From positions 259,001 through 323,000 of the forward strand of contig NZ_JADPKK010000020.1 of NCBI RefSeq assembly GCF_023073915.1: a stretch of 64,000 nt of DNA. Direction: 5' to 3'. The DNA comes from Bradyrhizobium sp. 149 (GTDB lineage Bacteria > Pseudomonadota > Alphaproteobacteria > Rhizobiales > Xanthobacteraceae). A model generated the notes under the pieces. It was not told the origin of the DNA and searched no databases. It saw only the letters and a program-made list of their open reading frames with translations. The stretch's first letter is position 1. Each line of letters starts with the position of its first letter. Positions 51,642 through 60,888 of this stretch are shown piece by piece. The position numbers and the translations under genes are program-made.

Positions 51642-53564
51642 TCACACCCTCCCCTTCAGCGCCTCCCCGATCTCGTCGAGCACCTTGGGATCCTCGATCG
51701 TCGCGGGCATGGTCCAGGTCTCGCCGTCGGCGATCTTCTTGATGGTGCCGCGCAAGATCTTTCCGGAGCGCGTCTTGGGCAGGCGGCCGACGGTGATGGC
51801 GAGCTTGAACGCGGCAACGGCACCGAGCTTGTCGCGCACCAGCGCGACGATCTCTTTCTCGATCTCGGCGGGCGCCCGCTTCACGCCCGCCTTGAGCACC
51901 AGGAAGCCGCAGGGCACCTCGCCCTTGATCGCGTCCTTGACGCCGAGCACGGCGCATTCGGCGACATCGGGATGCGAAGCCAGGATCTCCTCCATGCCGC
52001 CGGTGGAGAGCCGATGGCCGGCGACGTTGATGATGTCGTCGGTGCGGCCCATGACGAAGATATAGCCGTCCTCGTCCTTGTAGCCGGCATCCGATGTTTT
52101 GTAGTAGCCGGGGAATTCGGTGAGGTAGGCTTCCTTGAAACGTTCGTCCTGATTCCACAGCGTCGGCAGGCAGCCCGGCGGCATCGGCAGCTTGATGACG
52201 ATCGAGCCCATGGCGTTGGGGCCAACCGGCTTTGCCGCTTCGTCGACCACATCGACCTGATAGCCCGGCATCGGCACCGTCGGCGAGCCGTGCTTCACCG
52301 GCAACTTGCCTAAGCCAACCGGATTGCCGGCGATGCACCAGCCGGTCTCGGTCTGCCACCAATGGTCGATGACAGGCACCTTCAGCTGCTGCTCCGCCCA
52401 TTCCACCGTCGGCGGATCGGCGCGCTCGCCGGCGAGGAACAGGGTGCGGAACACCGAGAGGTCGTATTGCCGGATGAATTTTCCCTCCGGATCTTCTTTC
52501 CGGATCGCGCGGAACGCGGTCGGCGCGGTGAAGAAGGCGACCGCCTTGTGCTCGCTGATCACGCGCCAGAACGCGCCGGCATCAGGCGTGCCGATCGGCT
52601 TGCCCTCATACATGATCGAGGTCGCGCCGTGCAGCAGCGGGCCGTAGACGATGTAGCTGTGGCCGACCACCCAGCCGATATCCGAGCCGCACCACCAGAC
52701 CTCGCCCGGCTTGACGCCATAGAGGTTGAACATGGACCATTTCACCGCGACCAGATGGCCGCCATTGTCACGCACGACGCCCTTGGGGATGCCGGTCGTG
52801 CCTGACGTATAGAGGATGTAGAGCGGATCGGTGGCAGCGACGGGCACGCACGGCGCCTTCTTGCCGTCGTTCATCGCCTTGCGGCGCAGGCCCGCCCAGT
52901 CATAGTCGCGGCCGGGCGTGAGGGCGCAGATAAGCTGCGGACGTTGCAGCACGATGCAGGCCTTCGGCTTTGAGCCCGCAAGCCTGATCGCCTCGTCGAG
53001 CAGCGGCTTGTACTGCACGATGCGGCCAGGCTCGATGCCGCAGCTCGCCGACAGGATCAACTTTGGCTGCGCATCGTCGATGCGGGTGGCGAGCTCTTTC
53101 GCGGCAAAGCCGCCGAACACGACGGAGTGCACCGCGCCGATGCGCGCGCAGGCCAGCATCGCGACGACGGCCTCCGGCACCATCGGCATATAGAGGATGA
53201 CGCGATCGCCCTTGGCGACACCAAAATCGTGCATGATGGCGGCAAGCGCCTGCACTTCGGTCAGCAGTTCGGCGTAGGTGAATTTGGTGACGCTGCCCGT
53301 CAGCGGCGAATCATGGATCAACGCGATCTGGCCGGCGCGGCCGCGTTCGACGTGGCGGTCGATCGCATTGTAGCAGGTGTTGACGACGCCGCCGCTGAAC
53401 CAGCGGCCGTAGACGCCCTGCGAGGGGTCGAAGATCTTTTTCGGCGGCTCGATCCAGTCGATCTCCTTGGCCGCCTCGGCCCAAAAGCCCTCAGGGTTAG
53501 CCAGCGAGCGCGCATAGAGCTCGTGATAGAGGCTCTTTCCGTCGACGTTTCCTCGGACGTTCAT
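51642..53564 (-). CDS. prpE: Propionyl-CoA synthetase (acetyl-CoA synthetase family)
   Basis: 640 residues from ATG 53564. Acyl-adenylate signature YILYTSGTTGIPKGVVRDNGG near residue 265, the QTETGW motif near 415, YKTSDAG near 500 and the GHRLSTGGMEE hinge near 530. The catalytic Lys lies in PKTRSGKILRG near 605. The length and N-terminus (YHELYARSLANPEGFWAEAAKEIDW) match PrpE rather than Acs. It makes propionyl-CoA from propionate, ATP and CoA and may also accept other short acids. Confidence 0.9.
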   Translation of the reverse strand: MNVRGNVDGKSLYHELYARSLANPEGFWAEAAKEIDWIEPPKKIFDPSQGVYGRWFSGGVVNTCYNAIDRHVERGRAGQIALIHDSPLTGSVTKFTYAELLTEVQALAAIMHDFGVAKGDRVILYMPMVPEAVVAMLACARIGAVHSVVFGGFAAKELATRIDDAQPKLILSASCGIEPGRIVQYKPLLDEAIRLAGSKPKACIVLQRPQLICALTPGRDYDWAGLRRKAMNDGKKAPCVPVAATDPLYILYTSGTTGIPKGVVRDNGGHLVAVKWSMFNLYGVKPGEVWWCGSDIGWVVGHSYIVYGPLLHGATSIMYEGKPIGTPDAGAFWRVISEHKAVAFFTAPTAFRAIRKEDPEGKFIRQYDLSVFRTLFLAGERADPPTVEWAEQQLKVPVIDHWWQTETGWCIAGNPVGLGKLPVKHGSPTVPMPGYQVDVVDEAAKPVGPNAMGSIVIKLPMPPGCLPTLWNQDERFKEAYLTEFPGYYKTSDAGYKDEDGYIFVMGRTDDIINVAGHRLSTGGMEEILASHPDVAECAVLGVKDAIKGEVPCGFLVLKAGVKRAPAEIEKEIVALVRDKLGAVAAFKLAITVGRLPKTRSGKILRGTIKKIADGETWTMPATIEDPKVLDEIGEALKGRV

Positions 53565-53709
53565 TCCCGCGCTCCCGTTCCCTTTATTCGCGTGGCCTCG
53601 ACCTTGTGGCAGGACAAACGTCCCGCCATGACAGGGATCAAGCACCGGCCTTGTTTGAGGGGTATTTTCCCGGGAACGGGCCGCGGTTCAAGCTGAAAGA
53701 ACGGTGCTC

Positions 53710-53925
53710 TCAGCTATCGATCGCATTCAGCCGCTGCAGCCGCTCCTGCATGACCTTCCTCAGATCATAGCCCGGTCGAGCACGCCCAGCTGCGCGGTCG
53801 GCGCAAATCACCTTCTCGACCTCGAATTTCGCGATCTCGGCGATCACAGTGCGGCGGCCGCTGGCCGTACCGTCGTTGCCGGGATCGAGCCGCAGCGCGG
53901 TTTCGTCGTCGGCCAGCGCCTTCCT
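53710..53925 (-). pseudogene. Decayed partial duplicate of the adjacent DUF1311 gene
   Basis: This leftward frame begins within a few bases of the stop of the DUF1311 gene at 53930 and encodes about 72 residues. The end RPGYDLRKVMQERLQRL matches the end of that gene, RPGYDLKKAMQERLLRL. Upstream it contains KVICADR, equivalent to KAICANR, with the intervening part deleted or altered. There is no start codon or ribosome-binding site. It is best read as a tandem partial duplication with loss. Confidence 0.75.
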
Positions 53926-53929
53926 GGCC

Positions 53930-54688
53930 TCAATACCCGTCCACCCCGTTCAGCCGCAGCAAGCGCTCCTGCATCGCCTTTTTCAAATCGTACCCCGGCC
54001 GGCCGAACCCGGCATTGCGGCGGGCGATGAAATCATCCTGCTCGCGCTGAAGCGCCTTGGCTTCGCCCGCATTGCGGGCCACGCGGAGCACACGGGTATT
54101 GGACGCAAAGACCTCGCGGTCCAGATCAGCGAGCTCGCGGTTGGCGCAGATCGCCTTCTCGACAGGGCGGCGCGCACCCTTGCAACTGAAGCTGGGCTTG
54201 CCTGCGACCGCCATCTGCGCGCCGATCCGCTCGATCTCGCGCGCCATCGCCTTGTGATTGGCCTTGGCTGCCTCATGGTTCGGATCGACCTTCAATGCCG
54301 CGCCGAAATCCTGCACCGCCTTGGGCTTGTCGCCCTTCCTCAGCCAGAGCTCACCGCGCGCGTTGAAGATATCGGCGAGGCCGGAATCGAGCAGAAGAGC
54401 GCGGCTGTCGTCGGCGATCGCGCGGTCGACCTGATCGTGCCGCGCATAGAGCCCGCCGCGCGCGATCAGCGCTTTGATCAAATCGCCCTTCGCCGTCTTC
54501 TCGTTGTCGATCACGGCGGCACAGGCCGTGGCGGCCTTGTCGATATCATCGGCTGCGGCAGCCGCAAGACACGGCGCGACGTCGACCTGCGGGACTGCGG
54601 CCGGTTCGCCACCCGTCGCGGCATGAGCCGCGGCGACCGAGAGCGCAAAGAGCAACCCGGCGCCGGACCATTGAATGAGAAACCGCAT
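53930..54688 (-). CDS. Exported TPR-like protein with DUF1311/LprI C-terminal domain
   Basis: 252 residues from ATG 54688. Signal peptide (SGAGLLFALSVAAAHAA). Residues about 50-140 form TPR-like helical pairs (RGGLYARHDQVDRAIADDSRALL, RGELWLRKGDKPKAVQDFGAAL). The C-terminus has the lysozyme-inhibitor-like LprI domain, with FSCKGARRPVEKAICANRELADLDRE and a conserved Cys pair. It may act on envelope enzymes. The upstream region contains a 13-bp tandem repeat, and a partial copy follows it. Confidence 0.75.
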   Translation of the reverse strand: MRFLIQWSGAGLLFALSVAAAHAATGGEPAAVPQVDVAPCLAAAAADDIDKAATACAAVIDNEKTAKGDLIKALIARGGLYARHDQVDRAIADDSRALLLDSGLADIFNARGELWLRKGDKPKAVQDFGAALKVDPNHEAAKANHKAMAREIERIGAQMAVAGKPSFSCKGARRPVEKAICANRELADLDREVFASNTRVLRVARNAGEAKALQREQDDFIARRNAGFGRPGYDLKKAMQERLLRLNGVDGY

Positions 54689-54760
54689 GCCCGTCACAGC
54701 CGGAAAGTCTTTGGGTTCAGTCTTGGAGTGCTTCAGTCTTGGGTTGAATCTTGCGCTAAG

Positions 54761-54864
54761 TCTTGGGTCGAGATCTTGGGTCGAGATCTTGGGTCGAGGT
54801 CTTGGGTCGAGGTCTTGGGTCGAGGTCTTGGGTCGAGGTCTTGGGTCAAGGTCTTGGGACAAGG
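54761..54864. repeat. Tandem repeat, eight copies of a 13-bp unit
   Basis: Eight consecutive copies of TCTTGGGTCGAGG (early copies end GAGA, late ones have CAAGG or ACAAGG) run from 54761 to 54864. Three more degenerate copies precede them from about 54721. The array lies between the divergent DUF1311 and antiporter starts, about 70 nt from the former and 85 nt from the latter. Thirteen is not a multiple of three, so it is not coding. Confidence 0.92.
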
Positions 54865-54948
54865 TCTTGCCTTGGGGCCGCACTATCCATCATACGGCCG
54901 GATTGGTGCTAGCTTGTGGCGCCGCTCAAATCGGTTTCGGGGATCAAC

Positions 54949-56493
54949 GTGTCGACATTCGAATGGATCATCGTGCTTTTGCTCGGCGCCGTTGCATTAT
55001 CGGCGCTGGCGCGGCGGATCAAGGTCCCCTACCCGACCTTTCTCGCGATCGGTGGCGCGCTGATCGCCTTTGTGCCGTCGAGCCCGTCCTGGACGCTGGA
55101 GCCCGACCTGGCATTGGCCCTCTTTGTCGCACCGGTCCTGCTCGATGCCGCCTTCGACACCTCGCTGCGCGATCTCCGCAAGAATTGGGTTCCGGTCTCG
55201 ACCCTGGTCGTCGCCGCCGTCGGCCTGACCACGGTCGCCGTGGCCTACGTCGCGCACAGGCTGATGCCGGACATGCCCTGGGCCGCCGCGGTCGCGCTCG
55301 GCGCCATCGTGGCACCGCCGGATGCGGCCGCCGCGGTCGCTATCCTGAGCCAGGTGAAGCTGCCCTATCGGATGGTGAAGGTCCTGGAAGGCGAGAGCCT
55401 GCTCAATGACGCGACTGCGCTCTTGATCTACCGCATCGCGGTCGGAGCAATCGCCACCGAGCATCTGACCTGGAGCCAGGTCGCGCCGACCATGGCGCTG
55501 GCGCTGGTCGGCAGCGTGATCGCCGGGCTTCTCGCCGCCCGCATCATCCCGCTGCTGATACAGCGCGTCACGGAAGCACCCAGTTCGATCATCGTGCAGT
55601 TCGCCACCACCTTCATGGTCTGGATCGCCGCCGAGCATCTCGGCCTCTCCGGCATTCTCACCATCGTCGTCTACGCCATCGCCATGGCGCGCACGGCGGG
55701 GGCGCGCATGCCGGCCCGGCTGCGGGTGCCGTCCTATGCCGTGTGGGAGACGATGGTGTTCGTGCTCAACGTGCTCGCCTTCATGCTGATCGGCATGCAG
55801 ATGCGGCCGATCTGGACCCGGCTCGATGCGGACGTGCGCTGGGAATATTGCTTGGCCGCGGCCTCGATTCTGCTCACTGTGGTCCTGGTGCGGCTGGCCT
55901 GGATCACATTCTACCGCACGACGCTGCGCGCGCTCGTCGCGCACGGGGTCTATCACCCGAAGGATCCGAAGCAGGTCGCCTCGCCCAAGGGCGGCCTCAT
56001 CATCTCCTGGTGCGGCATGCGCGGCCTCGTCACGCTCGCCACCGCTTTCGCCCTGCCGGAAAACTTTCCCTACCGCGATTTCATCGTCTTCTCGGCGTTT
56101 GCGGTCGTGCTCGGCACGCTGGTCGTGCAGGGCCTGACGTTGCGACCGCTGATCCTGGCGTTCGACCTCAAGGACGACGATCCGGTCGGGGTCGAGGTCG
56201 CGCGCGCCCGCGCCGTCGCCTATCGCGCCGCGCTCGACGCAATCGAGGACGATCCATCCGAGGAAGCCGAAATCCTGCGGCTCGAATATCGCGCCATCCT
56301 GATGCAGGCGGACGACGACCCGAACGGCGGCATCGCCAACGGCGAATTGCCGGCCGATCCGCTGCGCCGCCGGGGCATTGGGGCCGCGCGCGAATCGATC
56401 CTCGACCTTCGCGCCAGGGAAGTGATCGGCGATGATGCATTTCATCGGATCGAGGAAGAGCTCGATCGCGCGGAATTGAGCGCGGGGGGTTAG
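54949..56493 (+). CDS. Monovalent cation:proton antiporter, CPA1 family
   Basis: 514 residues from a GTG at 54949, with a GTG at 54916 also possible. Twelve or so membrane helices. The ion-translocation region GAIVAPPDAAAAVAILSQ with Asp near residue 115 and the ESLLNDATALLIY motif near 150 have the acidic residues of CPA1 Na+/H+ exchangers. A cytoplasmic tail of about 100 residues (DDDPVGVEVARARAVAYRAAL onward) is acidic. It helps pH and Na+ homeostasis. The 13-bp tandem repeat lies in its upstream region. Confidence 0.9.
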   Translation: MSTFEWIIVLLLGAVALSALARRIKVPYPTFLAIGGALIAFVPSSPSWTLEPDLALALFVAPVLLDAAFDTSLRDLRKNWVPVSTLVVAAVGLTTVAVAYVAHRLMPDMPWAAAVALGAIVAPPDAAAAVAILSQVKLPYRMVKVLEGESLLNDATALLIYRIAVGAIATEHLTWSQVAPTMALALVGSVIAGLLAARIIPLLIQRVTEAPSSIIVQFATTFMVWIAAEHLGLSGILTIVVYAIAMARTAGARMPARLRVPSYAVWETMVFVLNVLAFMLIGMQMRPIWTRLDADVRWEYCLAAASILLTVVLVRLAWITFYRTTLRALVAHGVYHPKDPKQVASPKGGLIISWCGMRGLVTLATAFALPENFPYRDFIVFSAFAVVLGTLVVQGLTLRPLILAFDLKDDDPVGVEVARARAVAYRAALDAIEDDPSEEAEILRLEYRAILMQADDDPNGGIANGELPADPLRRRGIGAARESILDLRAREVIGDDAFHRIEEELDRAELSAGG

Positions 56494-56572
56494 ATCTCGT
56501 CGTCCCCCAACAAGCGCCCTGCACAGGTGGCTAGGGATTGAACCAAATCCCGCCTCTCCAGACTCACCCCTC

Positions 56573-57343
56573 ATGACGACTTTGATCGACGACCGTCGTG
56601 TGCGCGCGCGAGATGCGTCGCCCGCACGATATTTTTATCTCCACATGGCACTGGCCTGCGCGGCCACCGCTTTTCTCGGCTTCGCACCGACCTATTTTGT
56701 GCCGCTTGCGCAACGGACGTTGTCCACAAGCCCTGTGATTCATTTCCACGGTCTCTTGTTCTTCACCTGGTCTCTCTATTTTGTGATCCAGACTTGGCTC
56801 GCCGCCTCGGGCCGCGTGGTCAATCACCGCGCGCTCGGCATCGCCGGCGTCTCGCTCGCCACCGCGATGACGATCTTCGGCTTCCTCGCCTCCGTGCATG
56901 TGATGCAGCATTCCGCCGCGCTCGGACAGCAAGAGGCCGGCATCGCCTTCTCGATCGTGCCGATGAGCGGGATCGCGTTCTTCGCAGTGGTATTCGTGCT
57001 CGCGATCATGAACACGCGAAAGCCCGCGATTCACAAACGCCTGATGCTGCTCGCCGCCGTTTCGATCCTCGACGCCGCGATCGCGCGCTGGTTTCTCACC
57101 TTCCTCGCGCCTCCGGGACCGCCCGGGCCGCCGCCGGTACCCGTCACCATCGCGCCCGCAGCGGTCGCCTCGCTGCTGCTCGTGGTCGCCATGGTGCGCG
57201 ACCGGCGCACCGAAGGCCGGGTACATCCGGTCTACATCTACGGCACGCTCGCGATGCTGGCGGTGAAGGTGCTGAACTGGCCGATCAGCGAAACCGCGGC
57301 GTGGCATTCGCTTGCCGGCGGGATTCTGGCGCTGGCGCGGTAG
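56573..57343 (+). CDS. Hypothetical multi-pass membrane protein
   Basis: 256 residues with about six or seven membrane helices (FYLHMALACAATAFLGFAP, VIHFHGLLFFTWSLYFVIQ, VSLATAMTIFGFLASVHVM, AFFAVVFVLAIMN, APAAVASLLLVVAMV). Conserved-looking His residues in FHGLLFFTW, VNHRALG and AIHKRLM could bind heme or metal. This pattern is seen in a group of unnamed proteins near DUF2306-type membrane proteins. No reaction is assigned. Confidence 0.7.
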   Translation: MTTLIDDRRVRARDASPARYFYLHMALACAATAFLGFAPTYFVPLAQRTLSTSPVIHFHGLLFFTWSLYFVIQTWLAASGRVVNHRALGIAGVSLATAMTIFGFLASVHVMQHSAALGQQEAGIAFSIVPMSGIAFFAVVFVLAIMNTRKPAIHKRLMLLAAVSILDAAIARWFLTFLAPPGPPGPPPVPVTIAPAAVASLLLVVAMVRDRRTEGRVHPVYIYGTLAMLAVKVLNWPISETAAWHSLAGGILALAR

Positions 57344-57400
57344 CCCGCTCGGCGGTCGTCCTGGCGCAAGCCGGGACGACGGCGGAATATGGAGCGGCGC

Positions 57401-58207
57401 CTACGCCCCCGCCTTGCAGGTGATCCCGCCGTCCACCACGAGCTCAATGCCCGTCACATATTTCGACTCGTCCGAGGCCAGGAACAGCGCGGCGTTGGCG
57501 ACGTCGAAGGCGTCGCCCATGTGGCCCATCGGCACCTGTGCATCGCGCGCGCGCCACATCGCCTCGACGTCGCCCTTGGCGTAGCTAGCGGCGAGGCCGG
57601 CGGAATGCTCGACCATCGGCGTCTTCATCAGACCGGGCAGGATCGCGTTGACGCGCACATGGTGGCGCGCGAACTCGATCGCGGTGGTCCGCGTCATCTG
57701 GTTCATCGCCGCCTTCGAGGTGCCGTAGGTGACGTAGGAGATGCCCATGTGGCGGATCGAGGCGATCGAGGAGATGTTGATGATGGAGCCGCCGCCCTGT
57801 TTCACCATCACCGGAATGACATGCTTCATGGCGAAATAGGCGCTCTTGAGATTGACGCTGAAGACGCGGTCCCAGCTCTCCTCGGTGACCTCGACCACGC
57901 TGCCCATCTCGGCGATGCCGACGTTGTTGTCGAGCACGTCGATGCGCCTGTAGGCCTTCAGGCACGCCGCGACCATCGCCTCGACCTCGGCCGGTCGCGA
58001 AACGTCGGCCGTGAAGGCGGTCGCCTTGCCGCCCTCATCCGTGATGATCTTCGCGGTCTCCTCGGCCGCCGCGCCGTTACGGTCGACACAAAACACCTGC
58101 GCGCCCTCGCGCGCAAAGGTGACCGCAGTGGCCTTGCCGTTACCCCAGCCCGGCCCGATCGAGCCGGCACCCACCACCATCGCAATCTTGCCCTTGAGGC
58201 GATCCAT
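57401..58207 (-). CDS. Short-chain dehydrogenase/reductase (SDR)
   Basis: 268 residues, the classical SDR length. Cofactor motif VVGAGSIGPGWG, with an unusual run of Gly, lies near residues 12-23. VLDNNVG near 93 and the catalytic Tyr/Lys in YVTYGTSKAAMNQ near 158 are present, preceded by NISSIAS with the catalytic Ser. An NAD-type Asp after the second strand (FCVDRNGA) suggests NAD preference. The substrate is unknown. It lies just downstream of the DUF1850/TRAP operon on the same strand. Confidence 0.88.
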   Translation of the reverse strand: MDRLKGKIAMVVGAGSIGPGWGNGKATAVTFAREGAQVFCVDRNGAAAEETAKIITDEGGKATAFTADVSRPAEVEAMVAACLKAYRRIDVLDNNVGIAEMGSVVEVTEESWDRVFSVNLKSAYFAMKHVIPVMVKQGGGSIINISSIASIRHMGISYVTYGTSKAAMNQMTRTTAIEFARHHVRVNAILPGLMKTPMVEHSAGLAASYAKGDVEAMWRARDAQVPMGHMGDAFDVANAALFLASDESKYVTGIELVVDGGITCKAGA

Positions 58208-58218
58208 CAGTGTCTCCC

Positions 58219-58602
58219 TTATTTCTCTTGTTCTTCGCAGATGCTCATCGTCGTGACGTTAGCACCAATGGGATGACCGACAATCTCCGACAACGTCTGG
58301 CACTTACCTTCATGGCAAAGCCGCCATTCGCCAGTCGCGCCGGAATTGCCCAGCACCACCTCCGGCATCGGGGCGCGCGCAGGCCTCCATTGAAACCATC
58401 CGTCGACGAGCCGCGCCTCGGGCGGCGGCTCCATGCCGGGGCCGGTGCCCTTCACCCGCGCCTGCACCAGTTCGAGCCCGGCGGGGGTGACGCGCCAGTC
58501 TTCCTGCCAGTCGACCTTCGCGATCGAATGCGTCCACACCAGCGTGAAGGCGGACAGCGCCAGCGCCTTCACGCCTGAGGCTGTCGCGAAGCAGAGGCTC
58601 AC
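58219..58602 (-). CDS. DUF1850 family protein of TAXI-TRAP transporters
   Basis: 127 residues from a GTG that overlaps the TRAP permease stop by 4 nt. An N-terminal hydrophobic segment (GVKALALSAFTLVW) is followed by a beta-rich domain with FTLVWTHSIAKVDWQEDW, the pattern of DUF1850 proteins that accompany TAXI-TRAP systems. It may be a small periplasmic or membrane-bound accessory. Two Cys near the end (WRLCHEGKCQ). Confidence 0.82.
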   Translation of the reverse strand: MSLCFATASGVKALALSAFTLVWTHSIAKVDWQEDWRVTPAGLELVQARVKGTGPGMEPPPEARLVDGWFQWRPARAPMPEVVLGNSGATGEWRLCHEGKCQTLSEIVGHPIGANVTTMSICEEQEK

Positions 58603-60707
58603 ACCGCCTCGACCGACGCCGGCGGACGCTGCCGCCACTGCCACAGCACGATCGCCGCGGAGAGCAGGAAGCCCACGGTGTCGCTGAACGGGAAGTCGCC
58701 GAGCAGGCAGAGCGCGGCACCAAGCGCGACCACACGTTCGAGAAATGTCAGGCGCGTGAACAGGAAGCCGATCGCGACCATGCCGAACAACGCGATCGCC
58801 ACCAGCGCCTTGAAGGTCGCCAACGCCACCGCGCCGTAGAAGCCGAGCTTGGCCGCCATGGGGTCGCCGGCCTGCAGCATCAGTGCCGGCGAATAGACGA
58901 AGATGAAGGGGATGACATAGCCGGCGAGCGCGATACGCATCGCCTCCCAGCCGATCTTGTCCGGATTCTCCTTCGCGATCGGTGCTGCGGCTAACGCCGC
59001 CAGCGCCACCGGCGGCGAGAGGTCGGCCATGATGCCGTAATAGAACGCGAACATGTGGCTCGCGATCAGGGGAACGCCGAGTTTCGCCAGCGCGGGCGCC
59101 GCGAGCGCCGCGGTGATGATGTAGGTCGGGATGGTCGGGATGCCGGTGCCGAGCAGGATCGACAGCAGCATGGTCATGATCAGCGCCAGGAACAGGCTCT
59201 TTTCGCCGAGCCCGATCACCCAGCCGCCGAAGATGGTGCCGACGCCGGTCTGCGACATCATGCCGATGATGACACCGACGATGGCGCAGGCCATGCCGAC
59301 GGTGATGGCGGATTTCGCGCTTTCAGCCAATGCATCGCGGCAGGCGCGCAGGGCGGAGAATCCGCCGCGCACGAACGCAGTGATCACGATCAACGCGACG
59401 ACGACGCCCGCGACCGGCACGATCTGAAGGCCGTCACGCGAGAGCGCGGCGACGACGAGCGCGAGCCCGATCCAGAAGATGCTGCGAATCACCGTCGAGG
59501 GCGCGCCAGCCGTGATGCTGGCGCCCAGGATCAGCGCCACCGTCAGCGCGAGGCCCATGCTGCCGGCGTAAAGCGGCGTAAAGCCTTCGAACAGCATGTA
59601 GACCAGCGCCGCGAGCGGCAGCACGAGATACCAGCGCGTCACCAGCGCCTTCCAGGCGCTGGGAATCTCCGAGCGCTTCATGCCGGTGAGGCCGTGCTTG
59701 CCGGCTTCCAGATGCACCATCCAGAACGCGGAGGCGAAATAGAGCATCGCGGGAATCGCCGCCGCTTTCACGATCTCCGAATATTGGACGCCGAGCGTCT
59801 CCGCCATGATGAAGGCGACCGCACCCATCACCGGCGGCATGATCTGCCCGCCCATCGAGGCCGTCGCCTCGACGCCGGCCGCGAACGCGCGGCGATAGCC
59901 GAACCTGATCATCAGCGGAATCGTGAACTGGCCGACGGTGACGACGTTGGCCACGCCGGAGCCGGAGATCGTACCCATCATGCCCGAGGCGAACACCGCG
60001 ACCTTGGCAGGTCCCCCGCGGGTGCGGCCGAACAGGCCGAGCGAAACATCTGTAAAGAGCTGGATCATGCCGGCGCGCTCCAGGAACGAGCCGAACAGGA
60101 TGAACAGGAAGATGTAGGTCGCCGAGACGTAGATCGGCACGCCGTAAAAACCCTCGGTGCCGAACGACAGATGGGTGACGATCTGGTCGAAATCATAGCC
60201 GCGATGGTTGAGCGGCGACGGCAGATATTGCCCGAAGAACCAATAGACGAGACAGGCGCCGCACATCAGCGGGAGCGCCGCGCCCATCAGCCGCCGCGTG
60301 CCCTCGAAGATCAGGACTGCGAGCAGCGTGCCGACCACGAGATCGAGGCGGGTCGGATCGCCGTCGCGTGCGATCAAATCCGCATAGAAGATCCATTGAT
60401 ACAGCCCGCAAAGAAAGCCGGCGCCGCCGATCAGCCAGCCGAGCGCACGGCCGAAATCGCTCTTGGCGGTGAAGTTGCCGATCAGGCCGAAGGTGAGCAG
60501 AATGAGAAAGCCGACATGGACGCCGCGCACCACCTGGCTCGGCAGATAGTTGAAGGCTGCGACGTAAAGCTGGAAGGTCGCGAAGGCGATGCCGATCCAG
60601 TAGGCGAGTGTGCCCCACCAGCCCGGGCCAAATCCTTCCGGAAATCCGTGCTCGAAATTGTCGAACTCGACCTTGATGGGGGCCTCAGTGGCCTCTGCCT
60701 GCGACAT
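58599..60707 (-). CDS. TRAP transporter fused permease (TAXI type)
   Basis: 702 residues from ATG 60707. The small (4-helix) and large (12-helix) TRAP membrane subunits are joined, as usual in TAXI systems. Conserved segments include GVANVVTVGQFTIPLMIRFGY near residue 240, GGQIMPPVMGAVAFIM near 285 and GTGIPTIPTYIITAALAAPAL near 555. It imports organic acids using a sodium or proton gradient, with the TAXI binding protein encoded about 180 nt upstream and DUF1850 following. Confidence 0.92.
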   Translation of the reverse strand: MSQAEATEAPIKVEFDNFEHGFPEGFGPGWWGTLAYWIGIAFATFQLYVAAFNYLPSQVVRGVHVGFLILLTFGLIGNFTAKSDFGRALGWLIGGAGFLCGLYQWIFYADLIARDGDPTRLDLVVGTLLAVLIFEGTRRLMGAALPLMCGACLVYWFFGQYLPSPLNHRGYDFDQIVTHLSFGTEGFYGVPIYVSATYIFLFILFGSFLERAGMIQLFTDVSLGLFGRTRGGPAKVAVFASGMMGTISGSGVANVVTVGQFTIPLMIRFGYRRAFAAGVEATASMGGQIMPPVMGAVAFIMAETLGVQYSEIVKAAAIPAMLYFASAFWMVHLEAGKHGLTGMKRSEIPSAWKALVTRWYLVLPLAALVYMLFEGFTPLYAGSMGLALTVALILGASITAGAPSTVIRSIFWIGLALVVAALSRDGLQIVPVAGVVVALIVITAFVRGGFSALRACRDALAESAKSAITVGMACAIVGVIIGMMSQTGVGTIFGGWVIGLGEKSLFLALIMTMLLSILLGTGIPTIPTYIITAALAAPALAKLGVPLIASHMFAFYYGIMADLSPPVALAALAAAPIAKENPDKIGWEAMRIALAGYVIPFIFVYSPALMLQAGDPMAAKLGFYGAVALATFKALVAIALFGMVAIGFLFTRLTFLERVVALGAALCLLGDFPFSDTVGFLLSAAIVLWQWRQRPPASVEAV

Positions 60708-60760
60708 CGATATTTCCCCGCGCCCTGATCCGTCTTCAGCATTCGCGCTGCGCCCCGAAT

Positions 60761-60882
60761 GCGTCATGCCCGGGCTTGACCCGGGCATTTGCGTTCTCTC
60801 CGTGATTCCGGGGCGATGCGCAGCATCGAACCCGGAATCACAATATTCCGGGTTCGCCCTGCGGGCGCCCCGGAATGACAGC
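60761..60882. repeat. Intergenic palindromic repeats between TAXI and TRAP genes
   Basis: The first 38 nt (GCGTCATGCCCGGGCTTGAC... then GCGTTCTC) are almost identical to the element at 47,491. A second part has arms GATTCCGGGG and CCCCGGAATG around a GCGCAGC centre, with an inner AACCCGGAATCA/TATTCCGGGTT pair. It lies between two genes of one operon and could reduce downstream expression. Confidence 0.75.
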
Positions 60883-60888
60883 GGAGAA

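Noticed and set aside
54721..54864. CRISPR array
   Set aside because: The 13-bp units are directly adjacent with no unique spacers and no cas genes are near.
59055..60728. 557-codon open frame opposite the TRAP permease
   Set aside because: Same reason: shadow composition over a clear transporter gene.
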